Assembly (NCBI GenBank): GCA_026419785.1
Contig: JAODTK010005633.1
Span: forward strand, 1-64,000
DNA from: Sclerodactyla briareus
Taxonomy: Eukaryota; Echinodermata; Holothuroidea; Dendrochirotida; Sclerodactylidae
Length of the DNA stretch: 64,000 nucleotides
Direction: 5' to 3'
Positions within the stretch are counted from its first letter, which is position 1. Each line of letters begins with the position of its first letter. Under the pieces are notes generated by a model. The model did no database searches and was not told the origin of the DNA. It saw only the letters and a program-made list of their open reading frames with translations. Shown in pieces: positions 37,161 to 49,471 of the stretch. The position numbers and the translations under genes were made by a program.

Positions 37161-39287
37161 CTTTTGTCAGGTTGTTCTCAACCCTGGAGGTGAACCAAGC
37201 TTTTGAATAATACTCATGATATCCAGCAGTGTACTGTGATTGCTCATTACTATCATAAGCAGATAGAAACTCATACCATTTCGGTAAAGTAGTGGATTTT
37301 AGTTTAGTTTAGTGGAAAAGGGTCAGGAAGGACAAAATCCTCATGAGAGACCCCGAAGCCACAGCATCCCAAAAGAGAACAACACAGATGCTCCAAAGAA
37401 TTCGTTCACAATTCTTGAAAAAAAATCAAAGACTGTTTTGAACGCATTCCCACTCACGGTATTACGTGCCTGTAGACCAAAGGAGACGTGTTACTTCGCG
37501 AACTCCGGACAGCACCAGGCTGTTGGCGTGTACGTGGTTACTCTGCTTACTATTGCCGCTTGATAACTATTCAGATTTTAGGTAATCTCAGAAGGTCTCT
37601 TTTTGTTCCAGGTTACAGGAATGCTGTTAGCACGAAATCCACTACTCATGTTCGTCTTGTGCTTACAAAGCCATGAATGGCAGCCCCATACATCAGGGAT
37701 CTGGTTCATCCTTTCAATTCTAGACCTGGACTGAGATCCGAAAGCGAGCAAGACTTAGCAGTTACCCAAACCCTGTAAGCTACTGGGGCCGCTCCTTTGC
37801 GCATTTGCCGCAAATCCTACAATAATCTACTCCGTTGAATTGCATTCTCAGACAGTTGACTGCGTTCAGTGTCGTTTGAATAACTCTTTACATACAAAAT
37901 GCAGGGTGTCCGTATAGCGTAGGGGAGCTCGATGCGCTTGACAGGCTTTATAAATCCTTGTCCAATCTTTATTACGGGGCCAAAATTACCGTTGACCTAA
38001 CAAAACATGGTGCTAAATTGGTTTAGGCGGGAGCTGTAGAGCCGTGCATTTACACAATCGCCTTGCAGTATTTGCAAGTCGTTCGAAGTAATATTCCAAG
38101 TACATCCTTACATCATAATTATCACTGTTACATCATTTACACCACTCTTGATATGTCTCTCTCCTCCAGAACTCCGGTAGAGTAGAGAACGTTCATCAAT
38201 AATGAGCGGCAGTGACTCACTGCCATCTCATCCGCTTCGCGCTCAGGAGAGACATTGTTACTCATATCGTGAGGGGTGCACTTCTCTCATTTCATCGCAC
38301 GTGCAAACACGAGTGACTATAGAATGATCCTTTAGAGTATGATGTGACGAAAGTAATGAACTTCAGATACCGTATCCGGCGATTGGCTTAGTTTACTATG
38401 TTACGATTTATTCGGGCCATGTCTGTGGAAAGCAATTGCGTTGAATCTATTCCAATTTCATTTTCTGTGGAACTTTTCATCTCAAAGCGGATATATAAAT
38501 AAATAGGATTCGTCTTATACTACACTGAGCAGTATGCTGCTAACAGTCCGTGTTCCATTATCCTAGTTATGAGCGAACGCGGGGTTTAACATAGACTGTT
38601 CCATTATTAGTTACAGGTATAGGCTTACTTTTATGGGTGTCTTTACCTACACCTAAATTACTCTAACTCTCGCAAAACTCACCTTGCAAGCATGCGTGAC
38701 TTTACTGTTATTCTATGAATCGGCATATGGTTGTACATGTATACACTGACCACCCAACAAAAGTGGTAGACTTCATCTGGGCCTAACTTGCTCCTCTTGC
38801 CGAGTTGTCAAAAGGTGGCGTACTCCTCAAATGTGTTCAGCCACCACGGATTTCTTTATTAACTGGATAGCCTCTTCTCCTGCAAAAAAATCCCCTAGTG
38901 CAACCATAGACATATTATCGAGGTCATTGTCTCTAGTTTCAGCTAGGTCCATCTCAATTTGCGCACATAGGCACTCTGACTGCATACTTCCTTCGTTTAC
39001 TCCGATCCTAATATAATACGAGTGCAACCATGCCTATTGCAGAAACTCTGTGGAATACACACTGAGAGGCGCTAGCAGATTTAACAATTTATGGGCGACA
39101 GCCGAAACGAAATGCATTTAGGATAGAGGGTCTCTTTCTGCATGTATGCCGATTTTTCGCCATCCCGCCATAGATGATTATAAACGCCGTTATAGCGGCC
39201 GCTATGTATACCGAGTAGGTTCTCTCCTCGATGTTTCACAGTCGTAATGCCACAGTGAGAGGTACTCCTTATCGATATTTATATATC
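37161..39287. other. Mostly non-coding; LINE-3'-end-like repeat at 37310-37400
   Basis: GTCAGGAAGGACAAAATCC and a CATGAGAGACCCCGAA word (about 37321-37362) match 51248-51285, which is the 3' flank of a minus-strand LINE fragment, so this is probably another copy of that tail. A TTTAG triplication precedes it at about 37300. A 66-codon minus frame at 38827-39027 looks protein-like (many Asp/Glu) but I recognise nothing in it. Confidence 0.4.
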
Positions 39288-40682
39288 GGTGGCGTCGATC
39301 TGTTCGTATAAGTGGTGGTGTGTGAGGGGGGGGGGTCGTGGTTAACAGCATTCACTACCTAAGCGGAGGCGACACCATGAGATGGCGCGCGCGTATAGAT
39401 GAATTTGAGTTTGTTTATCCTCCTAGCCGTGCGTTATTAGCAAATCCTGGATTGCAATTTTTAGGAAAAAGAAAATGTTGAAAGTTCACTCTCAGATATA
39501 GGATACGCTATCGTGGAAACACACAGTTAAGACATAGTTCTGTGGAACTAGTTAGCTAAGAAACCCAAACCCTTAACTTTAACTATATGACCAGTGTATT
39601 AATAGTTACCCGTTGTGAAATGTGGCCGGGTCGGATGATTTGGTCAGGATCACAGGGCGCCACCCGCCAACCATCGCTTGATCACTGACCGCTGAGAAAA
39701 TTCGAGAGGACTTGTCCTCCGATGCAGAAACATTCTTTCGGCCCTCGAGGTTGAATCCAGTGGCGCCGCCATTGGCGGCTTTGGGGGGTGAGGCTGATAT
39801 TTCGTGGGGGGCGCAAAGTCCTCTATCTTAGCGGCGAGCCAGTATTAGTGGCGGCGTAGCATACCCGGGATTTTGGGAAACGAGGCCTCTTCTCAGTCTT
39901 TCCTCTTTATTTATATTAGCTGGTGCAGTGGTGTAGCCAATTTTTTTGTGGGATCGTTGGACTTAGGATGGTGGGTTTGGTCATATTATCCTATTAAATG
40001 GGCACTCGTTAAATATTCTAGTGAACATTCTCACTTCCGCTTCACCCTGCCCGTATTCGTCCCATTCTTCGTCCGAATTATGGTCACTTGCGCTACCCGA
40101 GTTCTCGATTTGTCTTGGTTATGCCTGCCTCGACTACGCTGTGATGATGAGTCTGTCGCACTTATGCCCACTTGATGTACTCGCTTGACTAGTTGGGCGG
40201 AACAATAGGATTCTCCAGGTGGTTTCCAAGATTTACCGAAAGGGTTAGGGCTTACGCATCTACGGCTGGTAGCTCGGTACGGCTAACTGTAAGCTACGGC
40301 TAAATGAAGAAGGCCTTACGATACTGCCACACTAGCGACATGCGAGTGATCACTTGCCAAATATCCACATTGATTGTCATGCCCATCCAGCCATATGTTG
40401 AATTGGTACATGAAAAGTTTTTTGGCCCGCAGTTCATGAGTAGCCAACAGGCGAAAATAACGTCCCTTTACTCTATTCCTCCGAGATGTTTCAGTGCCGA
40501 GAAGTCATGTCGAACATGAACTGTATCAGTTTTTTAAAAGCTGTTTCACCCTTTTACAGAGGACAACGCGCCCTCTTGCGTGTGATAGTGTTTTAGTATC
40601 GTCAATTCATTGCCCTATTGGTTTGTTGCAACAAACGATCTGGTCCGTCTAAAAATGACCCCGAAGGTCCACAAGGCTCATC

Positions 40683-40712
40683 AGGTCAAGTGAGGTCAAG
40701 GGTCAAATGAGT
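40683..40712 (+). promoter_or_regulatory. AGGTCA half-site cluster, copy 1
   Basis: AGGTCA, AGGTCA and GGGTCA words lie close together here. Further decayed half-sites (AAGGTCC, a shortened GAGTCA) stand where copy 2 has perfect ones. These are the direct-repeat words bound by nuclear receptors; function is not shown. Confidence 0.4.
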
Positions 40713-41304
40713 CAAATTAGTCTCGAGATGTAGTTCAGTAATAGACGAACTAAAACTTCCATTACACATTCTCTGAAATGTTGCCGTGCCCAAATATATA
40801 AGATTGCCCTATGGGACCTTCGATGACGCGCCCTGACTAAAACCAAAGGGTCCATCCTCACCAATTCACGCACTACCTACTATAAACTTAAAGATACCTG
40901 CCTTCAGTGATTATCGTGCGCTAAAGTTTTTTTTGAACTTTGGCCTTCGTGCCTTGAATGACGGCTTGAACTGGCACTAAACAAGGAGGTTCATCCTCTC
41001 ACACGAGCAACGCCCAATGCCTAACTGAACTTGATCCGTCTTGCGTTCGTTAAATTCCTGCTGACAGGGGTGTCACGCACACACCAACACCCACACTATC
41101 CATAACCCATACAATCTGCATAGATTCCTGTTGCCTTCGCGGAAAGGAAACTTTTTCGGATTAAGCACATCGTCACCCACTCTTAGTATTGATAACGTCT
41201 TCGTACAACCATGGGCGTCCACGCCTACACAGAAATTGAATTCAAATAGAGCAGAACGCGTTAATGTTGCTTCCGACTAGGCAGCAGGCCTTTAGTGGAG
41301 GGAG

Positions 41305-41606
41305 TATAATTATATAATAATAATAATATAATTATAATATAATAATAACTAATAATATAATATAATAATAATTATAATATAATAATAATAATATACTAAT
41401 AATAATATAATAATAATATAATCTAATCATAATAAAATATAATATATAATTATTATTATTATTATGTATTATTATTATATTAATTATTATTATTATATAT
41501 TATTATTATTATTATTATTATAATATAATAAAATAATATATATAAAATAATAATACTAATAATAATAATATTTTTTATTAATTTTATTATATTATGATAT
41601 TATTAT

Positions 41607-41637
<31 letters not shown>

Positions 41638-41805
41638 TTATTATTATTCTTATGATATTAGTATTATTATTATATAAATATAATAATAATATTAAATATA
41701 ATAATTAACAATATAATAATAATATATATATTATTATTATGATTATTATTATTATTATATATTTTAGTATTAGTATTATGTATTATTATTATTGTTATTT
41801 CCTTG
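41305..41805. repeat. Alternating (TAA)n and (TTA)n blocks, copy 1
   Basis: About 500 bp of almost pure A/T. TAA-type sequence (about 41308-41440) is followed by TTA-type (41448-41520), then TAA, TTA, TAA and TTA again. Adjacent blocks are reverse complements and could pair into long hairpins. Some blocks carry ACTAATA or TAGTATTA interruptions. Confidence 0.9.
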
Positions 41806-44165
41806 GGGTTATTTTACGACGAATCATCTGAGCGGAGCGTCAGCACCGGCGCGCGGATCGTACAAAAAGCTTTGTTTGTGTGAGGGGGTAGTAAACAGTA
41901 CGCCTACTGATGTCTTCTAGGGCAAAGGCCGCTATACGTGATTTTAGTGGAATATTAAAGGATTCCTCTCAAATTTTGACTTAGATTGGCTAACCTTCAA
42001 GCATTTGTATTTGTCAAGCGAGGAATATTGAAGTAACAAACTGATATTCGGCTATGGCAGTTTTGTCCTACCCGCGGTGAGCTGGCGAACCAATATGTTC
42101 GGCGCATGGTATGTTAATTAAGTTTCAGAAACGTAGTAGAATGATCGTCAGATGGCGTCCGCCACAACTTTTTTAAAAAAAAAAAATGTTTCCTTCAGAC
42201 TGAGTCAGTTATGAATTTGAGCTCTTTAAACGTTGGTAATGGCTACATATGTTTTAACACGAACGGGTGGGAAACTCTTGCTTCATTCTTGGCGATTCTG
42301 CTGTGGGGAAGGAAATACAACTACACATTTTTTTGGCGTATTACGACACGGCGATCAGAGCGAAAAAATCTAACGGTCAGGTACATGAATCGGCAGTGCG
42401 TGACTGTATGACTGTCACTGAAAGTGGTGGGTGCTCATTTCTGGCGAAAACTTCCCCTGGGCTCATCAGCTCATTGAAAGTAATTCGATTCAGCGGTAAG
42501 TCAATGGCCGTCTAATGTGGGAGTCACCTGCCTTTCAGCTAGAATGCCGTGACCTATTCAGGGCCTGTAAATGTTTATTTTGCGTATAGCCTATGCCTAT
42601 TTCTAGTCGAAGATTAGTGAATTAAATTTCAAAATTTGGAACTTATAAACCCAGGCCTGAACGATGGGGGCAGAAACTTTTTTGTACATTTACAAGAAGT
42701 TGTTTATAATCGGTGGCGTCCGATCTGTTTGCGATAAGTGGTGGGGGGTGTGGAAGGGGGGGGGGGGGGGTCCGAGTGAACCGCAATTCACTACCTAAGC
42801 GGAGCGCACTACAACATGATATGGCGCAGATTCCGGAGAATGACCTTTTGGTTTGTTATACCTCCTAGCCGGGCGTTATTGCAAACCTGGAGTGCAATTT
42901 TAGGTAAAGAACAATGTTGAAATCCTCTGCGGAATAATGCGAACGCATATACTTGGAAACACAACATGTAAAACATGTTTTTTTTGTGGAACTAGTGGAG
43001 CTCTAGAAACCCAAACCCCTTAACTTTAACTATTAATGACAATATGTTAATTAATTATTCAACCCCCGTTGTGAAATGTGGCCGGGTCGGATGATTTGGT
43101 CAGTATCAAACAGGCGCCACCCCACCCTCCAACCATAGCTGGCACTGACGCTGAGAAAATTTCGAGAGGACCTTGTCGCTCAGATTGCAGGAAACAGTAC
43201 TTTCGGGCACTCGAAGGTTGACTCTCAGTGGCGCGCCAAGTTGGCGTGGCGTTGGGGAAAGAGTGAGGGCTGAATATTTCGTGGGGGCGCCAAGTCTCTA
43301 TCTTAGCGGCGAGCCAGTATTAGTTGCGCGTAGCATACGCGGGATTTTGGGAAACGAGGCCTCTTCTCAGTCTTTCCTGTTCTATTTTTTGAGCGTGCAG
43401 TGTGTAAGCCAAGTTTTTTGTGGGATCGTTGACATTGGAATGGTGGGTTTGTGTCATATTATCCTATTAAAATTGATGTGGGCACTCGGTGGAAATATTT
43501 CTAGGTGAACATTTCACTTTCCTCTTCATCACCCTGCCCGTATTCTCCATTCTTCGTCCTAATTATGGTCACTTGCGCTTAACTACTCGGGTTCTCGATT
43601 TGTCTTGGTTATGCACTGCCCTCAAGCAACTACTGTGGATGATGGGTTCTGTACACTTAGGCCACTTGATTGTTCTGCTTTGACTATATTGGGCAGGAAC
43701 GTAATAGGATTCCTCCAAGGTGGTTTCCAAGATTTACCGAAAGGGTTAGGGCTTGACCATCTACTGCTGGTAGCTACGGCTATGGCTAAATGGTAGCTAC
43801 GGCTAAATGAGAGCCCTGCGTAATGCCACACTCAGACGAAATGCGGAGTGATTCCTTGCCAAATATCCAATGATTGTCAGTGCCCAATACCAAGCCATAT
43901 GTTTAATGGGTACATGGACAAGTTGTCCAGTGCATGGTAGCCACACAGGGCGAAAATAAACTTCCCTTTCGCTCTTCCTCCGAGATGTTTCGGTGCCGAG
44001 AGTTCATGTCCGAACATTGAAAATGGTATCAGTGTTTAAAGCTGTTTCACCATTTGACAGAGGACATAACTGGAATAGCGTGTGAAAGGTGTTTTAGTAG
44101 TCAATGCAATTGACGCTCTTTGTTTGTTGCAACAATACGAGTCTGGTCTTCTAAAAATGACCCCG

Positions 44166-44242
44166 AGGTCACAAGGTCATCACAAGGTCAAATTGAGGTC
44201 AAGGGTCAAATGAGGTCAAAGTAGGTCTCGAGATGTAGGTCA
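44166..44242 (+). promoter_or_regulatory. Eight nuclear-receptor half-sites in 77 bp
   Basis: AGGTCA-type words start at 44166, 44174, 44185, 44196, 44203 (GGGTCA), 44213, 44223 (AGGTCT) and 44237. Spacers are 2, 5, 5, 1, 4, 4 and 8 bases, so one short segment holds DR2, DR5, DR1 and DR4 arrangements. It is part of a repeat found at least three more times in the window. Binding is inferred from the words alone. Confidence 0.5.
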
Positions 44243-44827
44243 GTATAGACACTAAAACTTTCCATCACAACATTGCCTGAATGTTCCGTTCCAGATTATA
44301 AGGATTGCCCTCTGGTGACCTTCGATGACCTCGACCTGACCTAAAAACAATAGGGTCATCCTCCCATATGTGCAAACGCACATACCTAATATGACCTTAT
44401 AATACTTGCTTCATTAGTATCGTGCTGCTTAAAGTTTTTGAACTTTGCCCTGTCGTGAACTTGAACGACCTTGAACTGGCCACTAAACAATGAGGTTCAG
44501 CCTCTCCACCGAGCAAACGCACCTGGCCTACCTTGAACTTGCTACGTACTTGCGTTTTCGTTAAATATCCGGCTGACAAGACGGGGGGTGTCACGCACAA
44601 CACAGACACCAACACCATACACATCTACACAACATATGCCTAGATTCCCTTTGCCCTTCGACAAGGATGAAGACTTTGTCGGAGAAGCACATCGTCCACA
44701 CACCTTAGTATTGATACGGCTTCGTAACAACCATGGCGTCCACGCCGATCAACAGAAGTTGAATTCAAATAGAGCAGAACGCGTTAATGTTGCTTCCGAC
44801 TATGTGAAACAGGCGCATTTGTGGAGT

Positions 44828-45112
44828 GAGTATTATAATAATATAATAATAATAATAATAATAATACTAATAATATAATAAAATAATAATAATAATAATA
44901 TAATTAGAATGAGAGCTGATGATGATTTTATTATTATTATTATTATTATTCTTATTATTATTATTATTATTATATTAATTATATATATTATTATTAATTA
45001 TTACTAATAATAATATAAAATAATAATAATAATAATAATATAATAATAATAATCATAATAATAATTTTAATTATTATTATTATTATTATTATTTTATAAT
45101 TATTATTATTTT
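44828..45112. repeat. Alternating (TAA)n and (TTA)n blocks, copy 2
   Basis: TAA-type at about 44832-44912, TTA-type at 44931-44994, TAA-type at 45003-45068 and TTA-type at 45070-45112. This is the same alternation as in copy 1 of the 3.4 kb duplication but with fewer blocks. Confidence 0.9.
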
Positions 45113-46036
45113 TTTTCCTTGGGGGGTATTTTACACCCGCCGACATAATCTGAGCGGAAGCGTCCATCAACCGGCTCGCGGAATCGTACAAAAGAGCGTT
45201 GTTTGTGTGAGGGGGGATCAGTACAACAGTACGCCTAATGAATGGACTTCTAGGGCAAAGGCCGCTATAGATACGTGATTTGGTGAATTAAAGGATTTCC
45301 TCTCAAATTTGGACTTATATTGGCAACATTCAAGCAGAATTTGTCTTTGTCAACGAGTAATATTGAAGTAACAAACTGAATATGCTGGCATGCAGTTGTC
45401 CGACCTGCGTGACATGCGAACTCAATTTGATTCTGGCGCATTAGTAATAGTTAATTAAGTTCAGAAACGTAAGTATAATGATCTTCAGATTGAGTCGCCA
45501 CACCTAATTTGCTTAGACTGGTCAGGCTAGAATTTTAGGCTCTTTAAAAAACGTTTGTATGGCACATGTTTTACCACGAACGGTGGAAAATCTTGGGCTG
45601 TCATTCTTTGTTCTTGGGCGATTCTGCTGTGGGACCTGAAAAGACACATACACAAATTTTTGGCGTATTACACAGGCGATCATAGCGAAAAAATCTAAAA
45701 AACGGGCAAGTAGCAATGAATTCGGAGTGCCGGGACAATGTATGATGTCGCTGAAAGGGTGGGTGACTCATTTCTGGCGAAAACTTCCCCTGGGCTCAGC
45801 ATCTCATCGAAAGTAGTCGATTCAGCGTTAAGTCAATGCCCCGTCACTTGGTGGGGAGTCACCTCTGCCATTTCAGCTTAGATGCCGTGGACTTGATTCA
45901 GGCCCTGTAAATATTTATTTGGCGGTATAGCCTATGGGGCCTATTTCTAAGTCGAAGATTATTGCATAATAATATTTCAAAATTTGGAAAGCTTAAGTAA
46001 ACCCACCTGAACGATGGGTGGGGGCAGAAACTTTTT

Positions 46037-49000
46037 GTACAATTCTAAAAATGAGAGTTGGTCATTTGATTGCAAGTTCATCATACACAACTTTTCAATC
46101 ACGGTTCCTGTGGCGTTCGATGAAAAGAATCGGTACTCTTAGTAAAGATCTTGTCGGGCATCATTTCTGCTGTTGCCTCATCGCTGCAATGTCCTCACCA
46201 ATGTACATATTACAAACCTGGGAGCATGGGCGATTTTAATCCCATCACACGTGATATATGCCCCCCCCTCCCCCCTCCTCCCCCTCACTTCCAGAGTAGG
46301 GGTTTGGGACTGTATATAATCTTGTACGAAAGAAGGTTCCCGTCCAAAGGCGTTCCATACTGAAAGACAACTCAAGCGGCCGGGCCCTGAACTTGAACTG
46401 GATGATAGGGCTAGTGCGATGGGATCATAGTAATTTTTGAGTAGGCTATGTAGATCTGGTTATTCTCTTCTTCTAGATTCTAGACCGCCTGTCCTTAGCA
46501 CTCAAGACAAAAACTTGAAGAAACAAACAAGATCAAATATTGAGGGTTCGCGTGCCTTATTGTATTTGTAACGCGTGAAACTTCTGTCATCCTCTTCCTT
46601 GGACAGTCTGAAGGTGGTGACGGCGTTGATCGACGTGACTCGTTTTTCATGAGAATAAGTGTCAATTTAAGTGCACCGAACATATTTTTTGTTTCGTGTC
46701 CATAAGTGACGCTGAATGACTCTTTCATGACATGGCAGAGTTTTAGGCCTAGAATTGTACCCCTCGATGGTATTGCACCCCGTCCCCAACATCACACATC
46801 CCAATGCACTCGATGCTATGGCCAAAAAGGTATCAAAACTAACCTTTGGAGCATTTTTCAGACTTGACCTCATCATCTGTATTTTTGCCCACTGATTCGG
46901 AAATCACATGCTGACAATGTCGATGACATTCCGACTGCAAACCAAAAGTTCTTTATCGATATGTTTGCACACACAGGTTTATGCCATTTCAGATCAGAAA
47001 GCACCTTCGAGATCCGAGGCATGGCCCTATGAAAATTAAATTCATCGCAAAAACTGTCACTAAATCTTAACTGAAATTAAACTGAATCAAAGGTCACATA
47101 GATGCGGATCCATGAGTTGATCACAATGGCCGCAGCCTCCACCAGTATGGTTTCCATGTTATGGCGAAAAAACAAAAACTAGTTTGGAACTCGCTCTTTT
47201 CCTATTTTTAATGATATACTTAATTGCCGAGCATCAGAGGATCGAACGCTGTTATGGGCCAGAAAGGGTGGCTGACCTCGATACTTGCCTCTCGATCTGC
47301 AGCCTGGCAAGTTCTTCACTCATGTACACGGATTAAGGCAATGCCGCTCTTTGGCGGTATCTTAAGGGTGGGGGGGGGAACTAGACGACAACGTTGCAAT
47401 GGCGTAGCCCCTCGTTGTCCCCCTGCCAAGCCATTGTGGCTGAGCGCCAACCCGAGTAGGCCACGTATCCACTAATCGCTGATATGTTACAGTTGACCCC
47501 TAGAATTTTCCCTTTAAAGTCTTTGCGGTTTGACCCGGACCAGGGTTCGAGTTAAGTAGAGGGCGTTGCGCTGATTTGTTATAACAGTATTTAATGTTTT
47601 CAGACGACCGCGAGAAATATAGCATCAAAAAAAACGTGTATAGGGCCCCGGACGGGCTGGGAATTCCTTCGAAAGGTCAATAATCTGAAAACCGGTTTCA
47701 TTGACGGTGGGACTGTTTGACCATCACAAAGGTCATTGCGAAGGGCATAATGAGAGAAGACGCGGCATAAAAAATATGGGGAGGTGACACCCCGTGTGAA
47801 AACTAAGTCTCCTCTCAGTAAATATGGCTGTTGGTCGGCCCAGAGAAAGGCTCGGACAAAATACAGTAAGCCAAGAGACGTGCCCGATTCTTCGAGTCCG
47901 TCCTCTTAGGACACGTCAGTTAGCAGTCCAGCTCTCAAACATGACAGTAGCTCAGACTGTCCTGCTGCTACCTCCGTACCGCGACAGGGTTGTAACAGAG
48001 GGAGGGGGTTACCCCCACCCCAGAGTCAGGATCTCGTTTCTTGTTGGGGCGTACCGCCGGTTGTTGCCGCCAACGTGACCAAGAGATTCTCGAAATCCGA
48101 AGTCGGGCCAGTGTTGATGGGAGTATCGATACTCTGAGCGGAGCCACTCTGCGTTAGGACCTCTTCCTTCGTCAGTGTCTGTTTGAGGAGAGCAAGCAAA
48201 ACAGGGCGGCCCATTTAGGAAGTCTTCAGGGTTCCAGAGGGTCGACGTGTGGACAGCAATCAGGTTCCGGCCCAGCCTACTGCGGGCAGAAGTAGCAGCG
48301 CTCCGTCGTCGAACGATGGGTACTTCGTGGTTTTCAACGCTGTCTCATGGGCCTTGGCAAAGAAAGGCACTATATGAGCTCTCACACAATGCTTAACTGG
48401 GCTGACTAGCTCACAGGGACTCACAGGCTTCAGTTAGGCGATGAGGCGGTCTGCAGGATCGGCTCCGCGAACCGGGCTGATGGCGGGTTTTTTGAAGGCA
48501 CGGGTCTGGTTGTACCAGCCTGGCCTTCTTCCCTAGCTATTACGAGGGCCGGAGAGTTCATCATAGAGGGATCTCATTCCGGAAAACCACAGATTTCTAT
48601 GTCTATCGTTACCATAACAACGTGCATGGCAAACCATCACAGTATATAGGGTTGTGTGAAATAGTAAACTGACGACAATATCTTATCTGGCCCTCGGGAC
48701 GATGAGATAAAAAAATTGCACTTTGATTTACAACGCAGCTCTGTGAATATAATCGTCTTGTCTAATTGTCTGGGGTGTGTACTCTAATCGTTCAGTGATT
48801 GGCTCTCTCCAATATTGGAAGCAACTTGTATTATAAGAGGCCCACTTGTGGGGGCCCTGAGAATCTGGGCAGACGTTGATGCGGTGGAAACACGCAGGTA
48901 CTGCGGGCGCACCTCAGAAATGTGAAAGCCTTACAACCGCAAGGAGGAGGAAAGCGCCTCATCGGCAGGCTATGTTAAAACAACGTCTTAACACAAGACT

Positions 49001-49292
49001 ACCGCCTGATTAGGATAATCAACACATCGCCTAGATAAGTCTGAACGAACTTCGAATGGGGAGGGGTCACCAGTGGATTTTGAAGTAAAAGTAGCCACGT
49101 AGCCATGTGGGCAGGGGTACTGGAGGTCACCATCCTTTATATTGTTCACATTCATGCCCCCAGACTCACGGACTAAATTTCGGTATAAAAAACTATATTC
49201 AATTGCATTCGTAAATTTTTCATTAATCATTCGTTCGTTCGATCGTTCAAGACTCGTGAACGGTTTGAACGCAGGAGTCTCCGTCATGTCGC
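46037..49292. other. Non-coding stretch 3' of the P450 gene
   Basis: No gene is recognised apart from the repeat at 46640-47220. A C-rich run lies at about 46261-46290. Open frames at 47224-47475, 47824-48078 and 48988-49287 show no domain. The last is a read-through in a shifted frame beyond the P450 stop. No clear AATAAA was found on the minus strand just after the P450 stop. Confidence 0.4.
46640..47220 (+). repeat. Dispersed copy of the AGGTCA-rich repeat family
   Basis: CCATAAGTGACGCTGAATGAC, a CATGACATGGCAG word, a CCCCTCGATGG word and AAAAAGGTATCAAAACTAACC (46690-46850) match 2155-2300 in the first array. A later part (46975-47215) matches about 2610-2780. It is a single, diverged, non-coding copy. 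Confidence 0.65.
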
Positions 49293-49471
49293 CTACGATG
49301 ACGACACTATAGGGGGGCGGGGACCGTCTGGCCCGATTTTTGCAAACCTATATCCGGCCGGCATTTCGATACCCTTGGGAGGGGAAGGTGTTTATCTAGG
49401 GAGTAGAGTGGACAGGAAGAAGGAAGCGTATCCATCCTGGCCAGATTTCTCGCAGATGCAATGCTCTTCGC
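49293..49471 (-). CDS. P450 exon 3: haem-binding loop and C-terminus
   Basis: The acceptor is GGTTCTACAG|GCGAAG, first exon base 49471. Joined in phase, it reads FSVG+EEHCICE, with Cys at the haem-ligand position. LxxLSTLL-type helix sequence, PKGIEMPAGYRFAKIGP and a TAG stop at 49295-49293 follow in the same frame. One TAA lies between STLLPR and the next segment and looks like a local indel. The 59-codon length after FSVG is normal for P450s. The residue after Cys-x is Cys rather than the usual Gly. Confidence 0.75.

Larger units (their letters stand above)
39288..42710. repeat. 3.4 kb tandem duplication, copy 1
   Basis: It runs from a CGGTGGCGTCGATCTG word to just before the next CGGTGGCGTCCGATCTG at 42711 (unit length 3423 bp). 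Landmarks shared in order with copy 2 are a poly-G tract, GTGGCCGGGTCGGATGATTT, GGGATTTTGGGAAACGAGG, GATTTACCGAAAGGGTTAGG, the AGGTCA cluster, a CA tract, AATAGAGCAGAACGCG, the TAA/TTA blocks, CTAGGGCAAAGGCCGC and GCAGAAACTTTTT. It encodes no recognisable protein. Confidence 0.9.
42711..46036. repeat. 3.4 kb tandem duplication, copy 2
   Basis: Head-to-tail second copy of 39288-42710, with the same landmarks in the same order and many one-base indels between copies. It ends at about 46036, after GCAGAAACTTTTTGTACA, where the match to copy 1 stops. The (TAA)n part is shorter than in copy 1 (about 285 bp against 500 bp). Confidence 0.9.

Noticed and set aside
48988..49287. 99-codon minus ORF just after the P450
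   Set aside because: It is a shifted-frame read-through beyond the P450 stop at 49295-49293 and adds nothing typical of P450s.
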